Shown here piece by piece: positions 9,059 through 19,293 of a stretch of DNA of 64,000 bases; within the stretch, counting starts at the first letter, position 1, and each line of letters begins with the position of its first letter. The notes under the pieces were generated by a model. It had not been told where the DNA came from, searched no databases, and saw only the letters and a list, made by a program, of their open reading frames with translations. The position numbers and the translations under genes were made by a program. Source of the DNA: Acidovorax radicis (GTDB lineage Bacteria > Pseudomonadota > Gammaproteobacteria > Burkholderiales > Burkholderiaceae_C); assembly GCF_020510705.1 (NCBI RefSeq), contig NZ_CP075184.1, forward strand, positions 3,906,001 to 3,970,000, read 5' to 3'.

Positions 9059-12000
9059 CACGGTGGCGCCTGCTCCAGGATCTGGCCCATGGCATCGAAC
9101 TGGAACTGCTTGGCCAGTTGCCGCATGGTGTGCACAAAGGCGCTGTGCGCGGGCTGGCTGCGTTCGATGTCGTCCAGGGTGTTGAGGATGCCACGGTAGT
9201 AGCCCAGTGCCACGGCCTGCGCCAAGGCGGCCAGGGCGGTGGTGTCGGGGTACGTGAGGGGCGCATCCGCTGCCGCAGGCAAGGCGGGAGTCACATCGGC
9301 TTCGCCGTATTGCCACTGCAGGCCCAAACGGCGCTCCAGCCAGTCGAGCAGCTCGCTGTGGCGCACGGGCTTGACAATGAAGTCCTCGGGGCGGATGCCC
9401 ACGTCGTTGTCGAGCGCCTTGTCAAACGCATTGGCGGAGACGATGGCGCAATGGATTGACCCCCACGCTCCGCACTCCGTGTCGTCGCTGCCCCCCGAGG
9501 GGGCCCCGTCCGGCTTGGGGCGGCCCGGCGCCGGACGGATGCCAGCAAGGTGCATCTGCCGCACGCGCCGCAGCGTCTCCCATCCATCAATGCCCGGCAT
9601 GGCCAGGTCCATGAAGATGGCGTGCGGCCGGTAGCCCGTGGCCAGCAGGTCCAGCGCATCGTGGCCGCTGGCGGCCTGGCGCAGCTCAAAGCCCAGGGGT
9701 TCCAGCAGTTGCAGCAGCAGTTCGCGGTCGGGCTCCTCGTTGTCCACCACCAGGATGCGGCGGCGCTCGCCTTCATACCCCCTGCGGGCGCGCTGGGCTT
9801 GCACCGCCACGGGCGCCGCCGCCTTGCCCAGCACATCCCCATGCACCTCGGGCAGGAACAGCTTGACGTGGAACACCGAGCCTACGCCCGGGGTGCTGCT
9901 CACCGTCAGCTCGCCACCCATGAGCGCGGTGAGCATCTTGGCAATGGTCAGGCCCAGGCCCGCACCCGGAGCGGCTGCGGTGCTGCCACCGCCCGAGCCA
10001 CCGCGCGCAAAGGGCTCGAAGATGCGCTCGATCTCGTCGGACGTGAGGCCTGGCCCCGTGTCTTGCACCTCGATGCGCGCCATCTCGCGGGCATAGCGCA
10101 CGCGCAGCGTGACGGTGCCGTGCGCGGTGAACTTGACGGCGTTGCCCAGCAGGTTGATGAGGATCTGGCGCAGGCGCTTTTCGTCAGCGCGCACCACTTC
10201 CGGGATCACGCCCAGCACGTCGAACTGGAACGCCAGGCCCTTGGCGGCGGCCTGCAGCTCGAACAGGCTGGCCATCTCGTGCAGGCCGTCGGCAAAGCGC
10301 ATGGGCGTGACATCGAGCGTGAGCTTGCCGGATTCGATGCGCGCAATATCGAGCGTGCCTTCGATGAGCGACAGCAAGTGCTCGCCACCACGCCGGATCA
10401 CGTGCACCGCCTGCTTGCGGTGGGGCGGCACGCCTGCATCCTCGCCCATCAGCTGCGCGTAGCCCAGGATGGAATTGAGCGGCGTGCGGATCTCGTGGCT
10501 GATGGCGCTGATGTAGCGGCTCTTGGCCTGGTTGGCCTGCTCGGCGGCGCGCTTGGCTTCTTCGGCCACCTGGCGCGCCTGCTCGGCCACGCTGCGCGCA
10601 GTCTGCAGGGCCTCGTCGGTCTGGCGGTGCAATTCGATCTCGCGCACCAAAAGGCCGGTCTGGCGATTGGATTCCTCTTGCGCCACCTGGCGGCTTTTGT
10701 GCGCCAGTACCAGCCACCACGCCACGATGCCCGAGATGACCAGCAGCGCGAGATAGACCTTGAGCAGGCCGGAGCGCAGAGCCACTTCGGGTGCAGCCAT
10801 CACCTCGGTGTCGGTGGCGGCCTGTGCGATGGTGTTGAGTTCCTGGTGGTACAGCAGGCCCATGACGGACGCCAGCAGTGGCGCAATCACCAGCATCAAC
10901 AGCAGGAAATGGCCAAGGCCCGTGTCCAGGTAGCGCCAGATGGCGCGTGGCAACACCCAGCGCAGCGCGGCAGACCACTGCACCGCCATGCTCGCGTGGG
11001 GCTTGCACAGGTCGCCACAGCGCGCATCGAGCGTGCAGCACAGCGAGCAGATGGCACCCCGGTAGGCGGGGCATTGGGCCATGTCGGGCGCTTCGTATTC
11101 GCGCTCGCAGATCACGCAGCGCTGCACGGTGGTGCGCATGGTGCTGCCCATGTCCTGCCCCAATTTGCCCGGGCCGTGCATGGGCACTGCCACCACATCG
11201 GTCAATGTGGCGGGCTCAGGCTGGCGCGCAATGTAGTAGCGCCCCCCGGTGGCCCAGGCAATGAGCGGCGCCGACACAAACGCCACCGCCATCGCAATCA
11301 CCGCCGAGAACGCCTGCGGCAGCGGTCCGAACAGGCCCAGGTGCGCGCTGATGGACAGGATGGACGCGAGCGCCATGGAGCCCACGCCCACCGGATTGAT
11401 GTCGTACAAATGCGCGCGCTTGAACTCGATGCCCTTGGGCGACAGACCCAGCGGCTTGTTGATGACGAGATCGGCCACCACCGACATGATCCAGGCGATG
11501 GCGATGTTGGAGTACAGCCCCAGCACCTCGCCCATGGCGCGGAACACGTTCATCTCCATCAGCATGAAGGCAATCAGCGTGTTGAACACCACCCACACCA
11601 CGCGCCCCGGGTGGCTGTGCGTAAGGCGCGAGAAAAAGTTGGACCAGGCCAGCGAGCCCGCGTAGGCGTTGGTCACATTGATCTTGAGCTGCGAGATCAC
11701 CACAAACAATGCCGTGGCCGCCACCGCCCAGCCATAGTTGGGGAACACATATTCATACGCGGCCAGGTACATCTGGTTCGGGTCCACCGCCCGGTCGGCG
11801 GGCACCATGTGGGTGAGCGCCAGGTAGGCGAGCAGCGCGCCGCCCAGCATCTTGAGCACGCCCAGCACCACCCAGCCCGGCCCACCCACCAGCACACCCA
11901 GCCACCAGCGCCCACGCGTGGCGGGTGTGCTGGCGGGCATGAAGCGCAGGTAGTCGGCCTGCTCCCCCATCTGGGTAATGAGTGCAATACCCACCGTGAG

Positions 12001-12747
12001 CGCCGCACCAAACAAGGGCAATTGAAACGAGGCGCCCCGCATGAATTCACCACCGTAGTGCGCAACCCCAGAAAACGCACCAGGATCGCGCACCAACACA
12101 TAGGCAAACGGCACCACCAGCATCACCAGCCACAGCGGCTGCGTCCACACCTGCAGCCGGCTGATGGCCGACACGCCATGCGTGACCAGCGGAATCACCA
12201 CCATGGCGCAGATGAGGTAGCCCCAGGTGGGCGGAATGTCGAGCGCCAGCTCCAGCGCATAGGCCATCACGGCGGCTTCGAGCGCGAAGAAGATGAAGGT
12301 GAAGCTGGCGTAGATGAGCGAGGTGAGCGTGGAGCCGATGTAGCCAAAGCCCGCGCCGCGCGTGAGCAGGTCCATGTCCACGCCATAGCGGGCCGCGTAC
12401 ACGCTGATCGGCAGCCCCGCCAGGAAGATGATGAGCCCCGTGGCCACGATGGCCCAGAACGCGTTGATGAAGCCGTACTGCACCAGCAGCGTTGCGCCCA
12501 CGGCTTCGAGAATCAGGAACGACGCCGCGCCAAACGCCGTGTTGGCCACCCGCCATTCAGACCACTTGCGAAAGCGCTGGGGGGTGTAGCGCAGCGCGTA
12601 GTCCTCCATGGTCTCGGTGGCCACCCAGCTGTTGTAGTCGCGGCGGACCTTGACGACCTGCTGGGGCGCCTGCGCGTCGGCATCCGGCCCCAATGCGGGC
12701 GCCGAGGCCACGTCGGGCGGGGCAAGAGAGGCGGTGGAAGGGGGCAT
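9058..12747 (-). CDS. NCS1 permease-hybrid histidine kinase fusion
   Basis: A 1229-aa transporter-sensor. Residues about 25-500 are a full NCS1 permease (cytosine/hydantoin/allantoin type) with some 12 membrane helices. A cysteine cluster follows (about 541-582, CVICE...C...CSLCC...C...C), perhaps metal-binding, then two more helices, a coiled coil, HisKA with AISHEIRTPLN (His near 748), HATPase with NLLGNAVKF, DTGPGL and GAGLGLTI, and a receiver with ILVVDNEEPDR, FMDLAMPG and VKPVRH. A 33-residue insertion at about 1066-1098 in the receiver is a family B repeat. The start is uncertain: ATG at 12747 lacks a strong ribosome-binding site and a GTG at 12843 is in frame. Likely senses a nitrogenous ring compound or its uptake. 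Confidence 0.88.
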   Translation of the reverse strand: MPPSTASLAPPDVASAPALGPDADAQAPQQVVKVRRDYNSWVATETMEDYALRYTPQRFRKWSEWRVANTAFGAASFLILEAVGATLLVQYGFINAFWAIVATGLIIFLAGLPISVYAARYGVDMDLLTRGAGFGYIGSTLTSLIYASFTFIFFALEAAVMAYALELALDIPPTWGYLICAMVVIPLVTHGVSAISRLQVWTQPLWLVMLVVPFAYVLVRDPGAFSGVAHYGGEFMRGASFQLPLFGAALTVGIALITQMGEQADYLRFMPASTPATRGRWWLGVLVGGPGWVVLGVLKMLGGALLAYLALTHMVPADRAVDPNQMYLAAYEYVFPNYGWAVAATALFVVISQLKINVTNAYAGSLAWSNFFSRLTHSHPGRVVWVVFNTLIAFMLMEMNVFRAMGEVLGLYSNIAIAWIMSVVADLVINKPLGLSPKGIEFKRAHLYDINPVGVGSMALASILSISAHLGLFGPLPQAFSAVIAMAVAFVSAPLIAWATGGRYYIARQPEPATLTDVVAVPMHGPGKLGQDMGSTMRTTVQRCVICEREYEAPDMAQCPAYRGAICSLCCTLDARCGDLCKPHASMAVQWSAALRWVLPRAIWRYLDTGLGHFLLLMLVIAPLLASVMGLLYHQELNTIAQAATDTEVMAAPEVALRSGLLKVYLALLVISGIVAWWLVLAHKSRQVAQEESNRQTGLLVREIELHRQTDEALQTARSVAEQARQVAEEAKRAAEQANQAKSRYISAISHEIRTPLNSILGYAQLMGEDAGVPPHRKQAVHVIRRGGEHLLSLIEGTLDIARIESGKLTLDVTPMRFADGLHEMASLFELQAAAKGLAFQFDVLGVIPEVVRADEKRLRQILINLLGNAVKFTAHGTVTLRVRYAREMARIEVQDTGPGLTSDEIERIFEPFARGGSGGGSTAAAPGAGLGLTIAKMLTALMGGELTVSSTPGVGSVFHVKLFLPEVHGDVLGKAAAPVAVQAQRARRGYEGERRRILVVDNEEPDRELLLQLLEPLGFELRQAASGHDALDLLATGYRPHAIFMDLAMPGIDGWETLRRVRQMHLAGIRPAPGRPKPDGAPSGGSDDTECGAWGSIHCAIVSANAFDKALDNDVGIRPEDFIVKPVRHSELLDWLERRLGLQWQYGEADVTPALPAAADAPLTYPDTTALAALAQAVALGYYRGILNTLDDIERSQPAHSAFVHTMRQLAKQFQFDAMGQILEQAPP
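9447..9546 (-). repeat. Family B GC-rich repeat, in frame within a receiver domain
   Basis: The block reads on the plus strand as TGACCCCCACGCTCCGC, then a CCCCCCGAGGGGG stem, then CTTGGGGCGGCCCGGCG. It resembles the intergenic blocks at 50628, 51643 and 57616. It is read through in the kinase gene as a Gly/Pro-rich 33-residue insertion between VRQM and CAIVSANAFD, where receiver domains are normally contiguous. Confidence 0.75.
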
Positions 12748-12971
12748 GGACAGGGGTTGCGACAAGCCCTGCAAGTGCAGTTTCCATGCCACGGCCGCCC
12801 CGGGTGGGCACCACCCCTGCGCCCTCTGGCGTATGGCGGGCACGGGGCTTGCTGCCTATGATGAATCCGCTGCCCTTCGGACCACACGGCCATCGATGAC
12901 GATTGCCCCGTGTGTCCGGCCTGGACAACCCGCCACACGAGCCCACCCCTCCTTACATTGAGCAGAACGAC
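12748..12971. promoter_or_regulatory. Divergent control region, sensor kinase / urease
   Basis: This 224-base region separates the NCS1-histidine kinase start from ureA on the opposite strand, so it should hold promoters for both and binding sites for the paired response regulator. No unambiguous operator or promoter hexamers can be named by eye. Confidence 0.45.
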
Positions 12972-13274
12972 ATGGAACTGACCCCTCGTGAGAAAGACAA
13001 GCTGCTGATCTTCACCGCCGCCCTGCTGGCCGAGCGCCGCAAGGCCCGAGGCCTCAAGCTCAACTACCCCGAGGCCATGGCCCTGATCAGCGCGGCCGTG
13101 ATGGAGGGCGCACGCGACGGCAAGACCGTGGCGCAGCTCATGAGCGAAGGCCGCACGGTGCTGACCCGTGCGGACGTGATGGACGGCATCGCCGAGATGA
13201 TCCCGGACATCCAGGTGGAGGCCACCTTCCCCGACGGCACCAAGCTCGTCACCGTCCATCAGCCGATCGTCTGA
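12972..13274 (+). CDS. ureA: Urease subunit gamma
   Basis: The 100-aa gamma chain of nickel urease, which hydrolyses urea to ammonia and carbamate in the cytoplasm. Length and sequence are standard, with [17 protein letters not shown] at the start, [11 protein letters not shown], and the C-terminal [14 protein letters not shown]. The ATG at 12972 is chosen over an upstream in-frame ATG because this is the conserved N-terminus. First gene of the operon; in many relatives ureD lies just before it, but here the upstream neighbour is the divergent sensor kinase. Confidence 0.97.
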   Translation: MELTPREKDKLLIFTAALLAERRKARGLKLNYPEAMALISAAVMEGARDGKTVAQLMSEGRTVLTRADVMDGIAEMIPDIQVEATFPDGTKLVTVHQPIV

Positions 13275-13317
13275 CGCGCTCCGCCGCCGTCGCCTGTCCC
13301 TTTTTGGAGATTCACCC

Positions 13318-13926
13318 ATGCTTTCCACCCGCACCAAATCCGCTCTTTTTTTGATAGCTTCTAGCGCTTTATCCATGAGCGCTAGCGCCCATACAGGCGT
13401 AGAAACGCACAGCCACAGCGGTTTCACCAGCGGCTTTGTGCACCCGCTGTTTGGTCTGGACCACCTGGCCGCCATGGTGGCCGTGGGCCTGTGGAGCGCA
13501 CTGGCTGCGCGCAAGGCCGGTAGCGAACTGCTATGGGGCCCCGTGGGCTTTGCAGCCATGCTGCTGGCGGGCGCAGTGCTGGGCTTGCAGGGCGTGGCCG
13601 TGCCTGCGGTGGAGCCGATGATTGCTGCGTCGCTGCTCGTCACCGGGCTGCTCGTGGTGTCGCGCCTGCGCGTGCCCGGCCTGGTGGCCGCGCTGGGCGT
13701 GGGCGTGTTTGCCGTGTTCCACGGCGTGGCCCACGGCTATGAGCTAGCAGGCAGCAACAGCGCCTGGCAAACCCTGGCGGGCATGCTGGCTGCCACCGTG
13801 CTGCTGCATGGTGCGGGTCTGGCAACGGGCTGGGCGCTGCGCAACCGCACGGTATGGGTAGCGCGCGCGGCAGGTGTTGGCGTGGCCGCGTTCGGAGGTG
13901 CATTGCTGTTGCAGCAGGTGGCGTGA
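13318..13926 (+). CDS. ureJ: HupE/UreJ family metal permease
   Basis: A 202-aa inner-membrane protein with about six helices, of the family thought to supply nickel (or cobalt) to urease and hydrogenase. The family signature HPLFGLDHLAAMVAVGLW follows a His-containing N-terminus. Residues 1-24 form a signal peptide with cleavage predicted after ASA, leaving a mature N-terminal His. Remarkably, the hydrophobic and cleavage regions (FLIASSALSMSASA) are encoded by a family A palindromic repeat. It sits between ureA and ureB, the common position in beta-proteobacterial urease operons. A ribosome-binding site TTTGGAG precedes the ATG. Confidence 0.93.
   Translation: MLSTRTKSALFLIASSALSMSASAHTGVETHSHSGFTSGFVHPLFGLDHLAAMVAVGLWSALAARKAGSELLWGPVGFAAMLLAGAVLGLQGVAVPAVEPMIAASLLVTGLLVVSRLRVPGLVAALGVGVFAVFHGVAHGYELAGSNSAWQTLAGMLAATVLLHGAGLATGWALRNRTVWVARAAGVGVAAFGGALLLQQVA
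13346..13390 (+). repeat. Family A repeat, copy A2, encodes the UreJ signal peptide
   Basis: TTTTTGATAGCTTCTAGCG, then CTTTATCCATGAGCG and CTAGCGCCC, aligns closely with the other family A copies. Here it is translated in frame as residues about 11-24 of UreJ and supplies the signal-peptide core and the signal peptidase site. The inner palindrome (CTAGCGCTTTATCC ATGAGCGCTAG) is preserved. Confidence 0.85.
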
Positions 13927-13965
13927 TGGCCTTGACCCTCACCACGCATGCCAGGCACACAAGCC

Positions 13966-13993
13966 CCTCTCCCACAAGGGGAGAGGGAGCAAC
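13966..13993. repeat. Inverted repeat between ureJ and ureB
   Basis: CCCCTCTCCC and GGGAGAGGG-type arms separated by a few bases, in the gap between ureJ and ureB. It resembles common CT-rich intergenic palindromes, and is distinct from families A and B. It could form an mRNA hairpin that sets the ratio of upstream to downstream gene products. Confidence 0.55.
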
Positions 13994-14015
13994 CCCCAAC
14001 CATGGATAACCCACC

Positions 14016-14321
14016 ATGATCCCAGGCGAACTCATTACCGAACCCGGCGAGCACCCGCTCAACACCGGCCGCCGCACCGTCACGCTGGTGGTGCGCAACA
14101 CCGCCGACCGGCCTATCCAGGTCGGCTCGCACTACCACTTTGCCGAAACCAACAACGCCCTGGGCTTTGACCGCGCGGCTGCGCGCGGCATGCGGCTGAA
14201 CATTGCGTCGGGCACCGCCGTGCGCTTTGAGCCCGGCCAGGAGCGCACCGTGGAGCTGGTGGACTACGCGGGCGAGCGCAAGGTGTACGGCTTTCAGGGC
14301 CTGACGCAGGGTGCGCTGTAG
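14016..14321 (+). CDS. ureB: Urease subunit beta
   Basis: The 101-aa beta chain of urease, opening [19 protein letters not shown] as is typical, with the conserved [15 protein letters not shown] and [17 protein letters not shown] blocks. It packs with UreA and UreC in the cytoplasmic holoenzyme. It lies 89 bases after ureJ, and ureC follows after a 113-base gap that carries a family A repeat. Confidence 0.97.
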   Translation: MIPGELITEPGEHPLNTGRRTVTLVVRNTADRPIQVGSHYHFAETNNALGFDRAAARGMRLNIASGTAVRFEPGQERTVELVDYAGERKVYGFQGLTQGAL

Positions 14322-14348
14322 CACTGAACCACCAAAATTTAAGCCAAA

Positions 14349-14390
14349 TTGGCCTCTAGCGCTTGATGGATAAGCGCTAGCAGCTATTAA
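14349..14390. repeat. Family A palindromic repeat, copy A3
   Basis: CTCTAGCGCTT and AAGCGCTAGCAGC arms around GATGGAT, with flanking A/T. It sits in the ureB-ureC gap, inside an operon, so if it folds in mRNA it must be read through and may act as a processing or stability element instead of a full terminator. Confidence 0.85.
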
Positions 14391-14434
14391 AACAATAGTA
14401 TTTATCGCCCACCGGAAAAGCGGAGCACCCCACC

Positions 14435-16180
<1,746 letters not shown>

Positions 16181-16191
16181 GGTCGCGGCCC

Positions 16192-16671
16192 ATGAACACC
16201 TTGCGGCACGACCTGCGGATCCGCCTGGACGACCTGAGCGATCCGCGCATCGAAGCCTTCATGCAGGAGCATTTGAAGGACATGCGTGCCACCTCGCCGC
16301 CGGAGAGCGTGCACGCGCTCGACATGGCGCAGTTGCGCCAGCCTGATATCCGCTTCTGGACAGCCTGGCGGGGCGACGGCGAGCTGGTGGGCACCGGCGC
16401 GCTCAAGCACCTGGATGCAGACCATGCCGAACTCAAATCCATGCGCACAGCAGCCAGCGTGCGCGGCCAGGGCGTAGGCCGCGCCGTGCTGGAACACATC
16501 CTGGGCCAGGCGGTGGACCTGGGCTACCAGCGCATCAGCCTGGAGACGGGCACCCAGCCCTTCTTTGAACCCGCGCACCAGCTGTACCTGCGCTATGGCT
16601 TTGCCGACTGCGCCCCGTTCGGCAGCTACCGGCTCGACCCCCACAGCCGCTACATGAGCCGCGCGCTGTAG
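16192..16671 (+). CDS. GNAT family N-acetyltransferase
   Basis: A 159-aa acetyltransferase of unknown substrate inserted between ureC and ureE. The acetyl-CoA binding motif A is visible as VRGQGVGRAVLEHIL (about residues 89-103), followed by ISLETGTQPFFEPAHQLYLRYGF, typical of small YncA/ElaA-like GNATs. The ATG at 16192 is the natural start because it lies 11 bases after ureC in an operon arrangement. GNAT genes occur inside urease operons of some relatives, but no role in urease maturation is known to me. Confidence 0.88.
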   Translation: MNTLRHDLRIRLDDLSDPRIEAFMQEHLKDMRATSPPESVHALDMAQLRQPDIRFWTAWRGDGELVGTGALKHLDADHAELKSMRTAASVRGQGVGRAVLEHILGQAVDLGYQRISLETGTQPFFEPAHQLYLRYGFADCAPFGSYRLDPHSRYMSRAL

Positions 16672-16753
16672 AGCATCCGCCCATCGCCCATCACCTTCCG
16701 GCCAAGGCCACAATGTTGTCCTCGCCCTTCCGGCACCGTCATCCCCTTCAGCC

Positions 16754-17422
16754 ATGATCCAGGTCTCCAAACTTCTCCCCCAAGGCCAAGGCCTCGCCCC
16801 CGTGCTGCTCAAACGCGCCACCACCATCGAACTGGACTGGGACGTGCGCCAAAAAAGCCGCTTTGCGGCCACCGACTCCGCCGGGCGCGAACTGGGCATC
16901 TTCTTGCCGCGTGGCACGCTGGTGCGTGGCGGCGACGTGCTGGTGGCCGAAGACGGCTCCATGGTCCGCGTGATCGCTGCCCCGCAGCCGGTGCTGGTCA
17001 TCACCCACTGCGCCAACCACGGCACCCCGTTCGACCTGACCCGCGCTGCCTACCACCTGGGCAACCGCCATGTGCCGATTGAGCTGCAGCCCGACCACCT
17101 CAAGATCGAGCCCGATCACGTGCTGGCCGACATGCTGCGCGCCATGCACCTCATCGTCAAAGCGCAAGACCTGCCGTTTGAGCCCGAAGGCGGCGCCTAT
17201 GCAGCAGGACACAGCGGCGGCCATGACCACGGGCACAGCCATGACCACGGGCATGCGCACGGTGCCGGTCACGACCATGCGCACGAGCACCCCCATGACG
17301 CCGCCCCGGCCCGCGCCCGCACTGTGTCCATCCCGGTCGTGGCCCAGGGCCATGTGCACGGGCCCCACTGCAACCACGGGCACGACCATGACCACGGAGA
17401 ACACGGGCACAACAGCCACTGA
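16754..17422 (+). CDS. ureE: Urease accessory protein UreE (nickel chaperone)
   Basis: A 222-aa nickel-binding metallochaperone that delivers Ni2+ to the UreF-UreG(-UreD) complex. The two-domain body (peptide-binding domain about 1-70, metal-binding domain about 75-150) contains the central H-x-x-x-x-P region in LGNRHVPIELQPDHLKI. The C-terminus from about residue 155 is a very long His-rich tail made of GHDHGHSHDHGHAHG-type runs, longer than in the Klebsiella protein, suggesting nickel storage. It lies 82 bases after the GNAT gene and 23 bases before ureF. Confidence 0.95.
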   Translation: MIQVSKLLPQGQGLAPVLLKRATTIELDWDVRQKSRFAATDSAGRELGIFLPRGTLVRGGDVLVAEDGSMVRVIAAPQPVLVITHCANHGTPFDLTRAAYHLGNRHVPIELQPDHLKIEPDHVLADMLRAMHLIVKAQDLPFEPEGGAYAAGHSGGHDHGHSHDHGHAHGAGHDHAHEHPHDAAPARARTVSIPVVAQGHVHGPHCNHGHDHDHGEHGHNSH

Positions 17423-17445
17423 TGGGCTGAGAGCCCTTCGCCGCC

Positions 17446-18156
17446 ATGCGTCTCGACCGCGCCACGCCCCTGCCCGCCGCCAGCCTGCTGCAACTCATCT
17501 GGCTTGCCTCACCCGCACTGCCGGTGGGCGGCTTCTCGTATTCCGAAGGCCTGGAAAGCGCCATTGAAAACGCAGGCGTCGCCAGCGAGGCCGCCGTGGG
17601 CGACTGGCTGCTGGACCAGCTTCACATCACCCAGGCCCGTGGCGACATGGCCCTCATCGCCAAGGCTGTAGGCGCCTGGCGCCGCGCCGACTGGGCGCAC
17701 GTGCGCGAGCTCAACGACTGGGTGCAACACACCCGCGAGACCAGCGAACTGCGCTTGCAAACCGAGCAGATGGGCCGGTCGATGGCCGACTGGCTGCGCA
17801 ACCAGTACCAGGGCGACGAGGCCCTGATGCCTGCCGTGCGCAACTTGGCGGCTTTGCCACCCACCTACCCCGTGGCATTTGCGCTGGCCGCCTCCACCAC
17901 CCAGGCGCCCGTGCGCGATGTGCTGCTGGCCTATGCCTTTGGCTGGGCGGAGAACATGGTGCAGGCCGCCCTCAAATCCATGCAGTTGGGCCAAAGCGCG
18001 GGCCAGCGCATCCTGGCGCGGCTGGCCGACGCTATTCCCCCTGCCGCAGACCACGCCATCGGCCTGATGGACAGCGAGCGCCAGGCTTTTTCTCCCATGC
18101 TCGCCATCCTGAGCGCCCAGCACGAAGTGCAATATTCAAGACTTTTCCGCTCCTAG
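17446..18156 (+). CDS. ureF: Urease accessory protein UreF
   Basis: A 236-aa all-helical accessory protein that acts with UreG (and UreD/H) in GTP-dependent nickel insertion into urease. The N-terminal motif [21 protein letters not shown] is diagnostic. The last codons and the stop lie inside a family A repeat (18144-18192), so the C-terminal FRS may be repeat-derived. ureG follows 50 bases downstream. Confidence 0.95.
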   Translation: MRLDRATPLPAASLLQLIWLASPALPVGGFSYSEGLESAIENAGVASEAAVGDWLLDQLHITQARGDMALIAKAVGAWRRADWAHVRELNDWVQHTRETSELRLQTEQMGRSMADWLRNQYQGDEALMPAVRNLAALPPTYPVAFALAASTTQAPVRDVLLAYAFGWAENMVQAALKSMQLGQSAGQRILARLADAIPPAADHAIGLMDSERQAFSPMLAILSAQHEVQYSRLFRS

Positions 18157-18192
18157 CGCATGCAACGCCTGCGCCAGCAGCTATTGATTTGA
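18144..18192. repeat. Family A repeat, degenerate copy A4
   Basis: TCCTAGCGCATGCAACGCC then TGCGCCAGCAGCTATTGATTT. The arms are diverged but the flanks (CAGCTATTGATTTGATAG) match the family. The ureF stop codon TAG is within the left arm and the element ends about 15 bases before the ureG start, leaving that gene without an obvious ribosome-binding site. Confidence 0.65.
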
Positions 18193-18206
18193 TAGTAAAC
18201 AACGCC

Positions 18207-18884
18207 ATGACCAACACACTGCACCACATCCCGAACCGCACCAAAAACCTGCCCCCCCTGCGCGTCGGCATCGGCGGCCCCGTGGGCTCCGGCAAGACCA
18301 CGCTGCTGGAAATGCTGTGCAAGACCATGCGCGATGACTACGACCTCATCGCCATCACCAACGACATCTACACCAAGGAAGACCAGCGCCTGCTCACCGT
18401 GAGCGGCGCCCTACCCGCAGAGCGCATCCTGGGCGTGGAAACCGGCGGCTGCCCCCACACCGCCATCCGCGAAGACTGCTCCATCAACCTCGAAGCCATC
18501 GACCGCATGCTGGGCGAGTTCCCCAACGCCGACATCGTGTTTGTGGAAAGCGGCGGCGACAACCTGGCCGCCACCTTCAGCCCCGAGCTGAGCGACCTGA
18601 CCATCTACGTCATCGACGTGGCCGCCGGCGAAAAAATCCCCCGCAAGGGCGGCCCTGGCATCACCAAGAGCGACCTGTTCATCATCAACAAAACCGACCT
18701 GGCCCCCCACGTGGGCGCCAACCTGGAGGTAATGCACGCCGACACCACCCGCATGCGCACCAACGCCCAGGGCCTCAAGCCCTTCGTGATGACCAACCTG
18801 AAGACCCTGGCCGGCGTGGCTGATGTGGTCAAGTTCATCGAGACCCGAGGCATGCTGCAAAAATCAGCCCCCGCAGTCAGCTAG
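18207..18884 (+). CDS. ureG: Urease accessory GTPase UreG
   Basis: A 225-aa SIMIBI-class GTPase that powers nickel insertion. Seen are the P-loop [13 protein letters not shown] (about residues 26-38), the metal-binding CPH equivalent in [34 protein letters not shown], and the NKTD guanine-recognition motif. The ATG at 18207 is preferred over an upstream in-frame TTG. Last gene of the urease operon; a tRNA-Ser starts 20 bases after its stop. Confidence 0.97.
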   Translation: MTNTLHHIPNRTKNLPPLRVGIGGPVGSGKTTLLEMLCKTMRDDYDLIAITNDIYTKEDQRLLTVSGALPAERILGVETGGCPHTAIREDCSINLEAIDRMLGEFPNADIVFVESGGDNLAATFSPELSDLTIYVIDVAAGEKIPRKGGPGITKSDLFIINKTDLAPHVGANLEVMHADTTRMRTNAQGLKPFVMTNLKTLAGVADVVKFIETRGMLQKSAPAVS

Positions 18885-18903
18885 AATTCGCGCCTTCCCT
18901 CCC

Positions 18904-18991
18904 GGAGACTTGGGTGAGTGGTTTAAACCAGCAGTCTTGAAAACTGCCGACGGGCAACCGTCCGTGAGTTCGAATCTCACAGTCTCCGCCA
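18904..18991 (+). tRNA. tRNA-Ser (anticodon UGA)
   Basis: An 88-base class II tRNA with acceptor GGAGACT pairing with AGTCTCC, a long variable arm, T-loop GTTCGAATC and an encoded CCA end. The anticodon loop CTTGAAA gives UGA, reading UCA/UCG codons. The stop codon of the next gene on the opposite strand lies within the T arm, marking this tRNA as the left border of a prophage remnant. Confidence 0.95.
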
Positions 18992-19240
18992 GCTATTGAC
19001 ACGGTTTTTCAACCGTGCGAGCAGTTCGCTGTCCTTCTCCGCCTCAAGCGCGGCCACAGCTACCCAGTGTTCTGGGTTCTCTCCTAATTCCATAGCAACA
19101 TTTCCAGCCATGACAGGGCTTAGGCGTCCTTTGCTCTTGGCTACGTAGAACGCTTCCGGCGTTACGTTGAACTCCCGCGCCCATTGCGCTGGATGCTGTT
19201 TTTCTAGGGCTTTTGCCCAAAGTTCCATCGTCGTGTTCAT
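18977..19240 (-). CDS. Small phage-type regulator (DUF3693-like)
   Basis: An 87-aa protein with a predicted helix-turn-helix-like core (WAREFNVTPEAFYVAKSKGRLSPVMAG, split about residues 21-47) of the type found in filamentous prophages near the replication gene. It is transcribed away from the small phage genes, and the intervening region carries overlapping GTTAGC palindromes, so it is likely the prophage repressor. The ATG at 19240 is chosen for its upstream AGGT and because it removes an unlikely leader. Its 3' end runs into the tRNA-Ser gene, and its C-terminal residues are encoded by the tRNA complement. Confidence 0.6.
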   Translation of the reverse strand: MNTTMELWAKALEKQHPAQWAREFNVTPEAFYVAKSKGRLSPVMAGNVAMELGENPEHWVAVAALEAEKDSELLARLKNRVNSWRRL

Positions 19241-19293
19241 GCTAATTACCTGTTTGGAATAACGGGGTTTTAGCATTTTTTGCTGCTCCTGTT

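Noticed and set aside
9550..12861. 1103-codon open frame on the plus strand opposite the NCS1-histidine kinase
   Set aside because: Antisense shadow of a high-GC gene: composition is His/Arg/Gln-rich with no motif, while the minus-strand frame has full permease and kinase motifs.
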